NCBI GenBank assembly: GCA_947484535.1
Contig: CANKPO010000060.1
Span: 1-7,470 of the forward strand
DNA from: Caulobacteraceae bacterium
Lineage (GTDB): Bacteria > Pseudomonadota > Alphaproteobacteria > Caulobacterales > Caulobacteraceae
Direction of reading: 5' to 3'
DNA length: 7,470 nt
The position numbers and the translations under genes were made by a program. Under the pieces are notes generated by a model. That model was given only the letters and a program-made list of their open reading frames with translations, was not told where the DNA came from and did no database searches. Within the stretch, counting starts at the first letter, position 1, and each line of letters begins with the position of its first letter. Shown here in pieces: positions 7,294 through 7,470 of the stretch.

Positions 7294-7470
7294 TTCGCTT
7301 TCTGGCTTTGATTTTCGCTCTGATCGCTCTGCCGGTCGCTGCCACTGCCGCGCCTGTGCGTATTGGTGTTGTAACCGACAAGGCCACGGGCTGTGATCAA
7401 AGCCTTGCCAAGACCCTTGGCGGTGAGGCCTTTGCGAAACATCTTCAAAAGCGGTTGAACAGACCCATTA
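7290..7470 (+). CDS. Start of an exported protein of unknown function (3'-truncated by window edge)
   Basis: An open frame begins with the ATG at 7290, overlapping the TGA of the preceding gene (ATGA), and runs for 60 codons to the window edge without a stop. The N-terminus is a clear Sec signal peptide: MIRF, a hydrophobic run (LALIFALIALPV) and an Ala-Thr-Ala cut site at 18-20. The mature part begins APVRIGVVTDKATG, then runs on with an alternating charged/hydrophobic segment to LNRPI. A short beta strand of the form V-R-I-G-V right after the signal, followed by a helix ending near a K/R-x-x-x-P, resembles the start of a second periplasmic binding-protein-like domain. It could be a second PhnD-like protein or the input domain of a membrane sensor. 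The product cannot be settled from 60 residues. The overlap implies co-transcription and coupled translation with the lipoprotein. Confidence 0.8.
   Translation, partial: MIRFLALIFALIALPVAATAAPVRIGVVTDKATGCDQSLAKTLGGEAFAKHLQKRLNRPI

Noticed and set aside
1..7470. CRISPR arrays, insertion sequences, tRNA genes or phage modules.
   Set aside because: Reading both strands showed no spaced direct repeats, no transposase motifs, no terminal inverted repeats and no tRNA-like cloverleaf. The window appears to be ordinary chromosomal sequence apart from the gene remnant.

Overview
The window looks like chromosomal DNA from an alphaproteobacterium, most plausibly of the Caulobacter type. The reasons are GC-rich coding sequence in the middle of the window, a multi-domain hybrid histidine kinase, a GDSL esterase preceded by a LolD/YbbA-type exporter, and tightly overlapping ATGA gene junctions. 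The lineage is an inference from style, not from a marker gene.

Layout. (1) 3-2024 (+) is a membrane-bound hybrid sensor histidine kinase: transmembrane helices, PAS, HisKA, HATPase and receiver. Its reading frame is still open at the left edge, so its true start is probably outside the window. (2) 2058-5251 (-) is a two-gene operon for an ABC exporter-type complex: the ATPase YbbA (4571-5251, TTG start) and the 838-residue FtsX/MacB-type permease YbbP (2058-4574), joined by a 4-base overlap. (3) 5302-5937 (+), divergent and only 50 bases away, is a GDSL/SGNH esterase of the TesA family with a Tat-like signal peptide. The tesA <> ybbA-ybbP arrangement is the one known from E. coli. (4) 5938-6312 has no intact gene. 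It holds what looks like the decayed 3' end of a minus-strand gene, with two in-frame TAG codons and a last stop that overlaps the tesA stop. It also holds a Pho-box-like element just ahead of the next gene. (5) 6313-7293 (+) is a PhnD-type phosphate/phosphonate-binding protein made as a lipoprotein. (6) From 7290 to the right edge (+), overlapping by 4 bases, is the start of another exported protein of unknown function.

The genes fall into three independent units. The kinase is a signal-transduction gene that converges on the YbbAP operon. YbbA, YbbP and TesA probably act together on acyl-lipid or hydrophobic substrates at the cell envelope. The PhnD-like lipoprotein and its partner form an operon whose promoter region suggests control by phosphate starvation. 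The least explained parts are this last operon, which shows no transporter ATPase or permease within the window, and the gene remnant before it.
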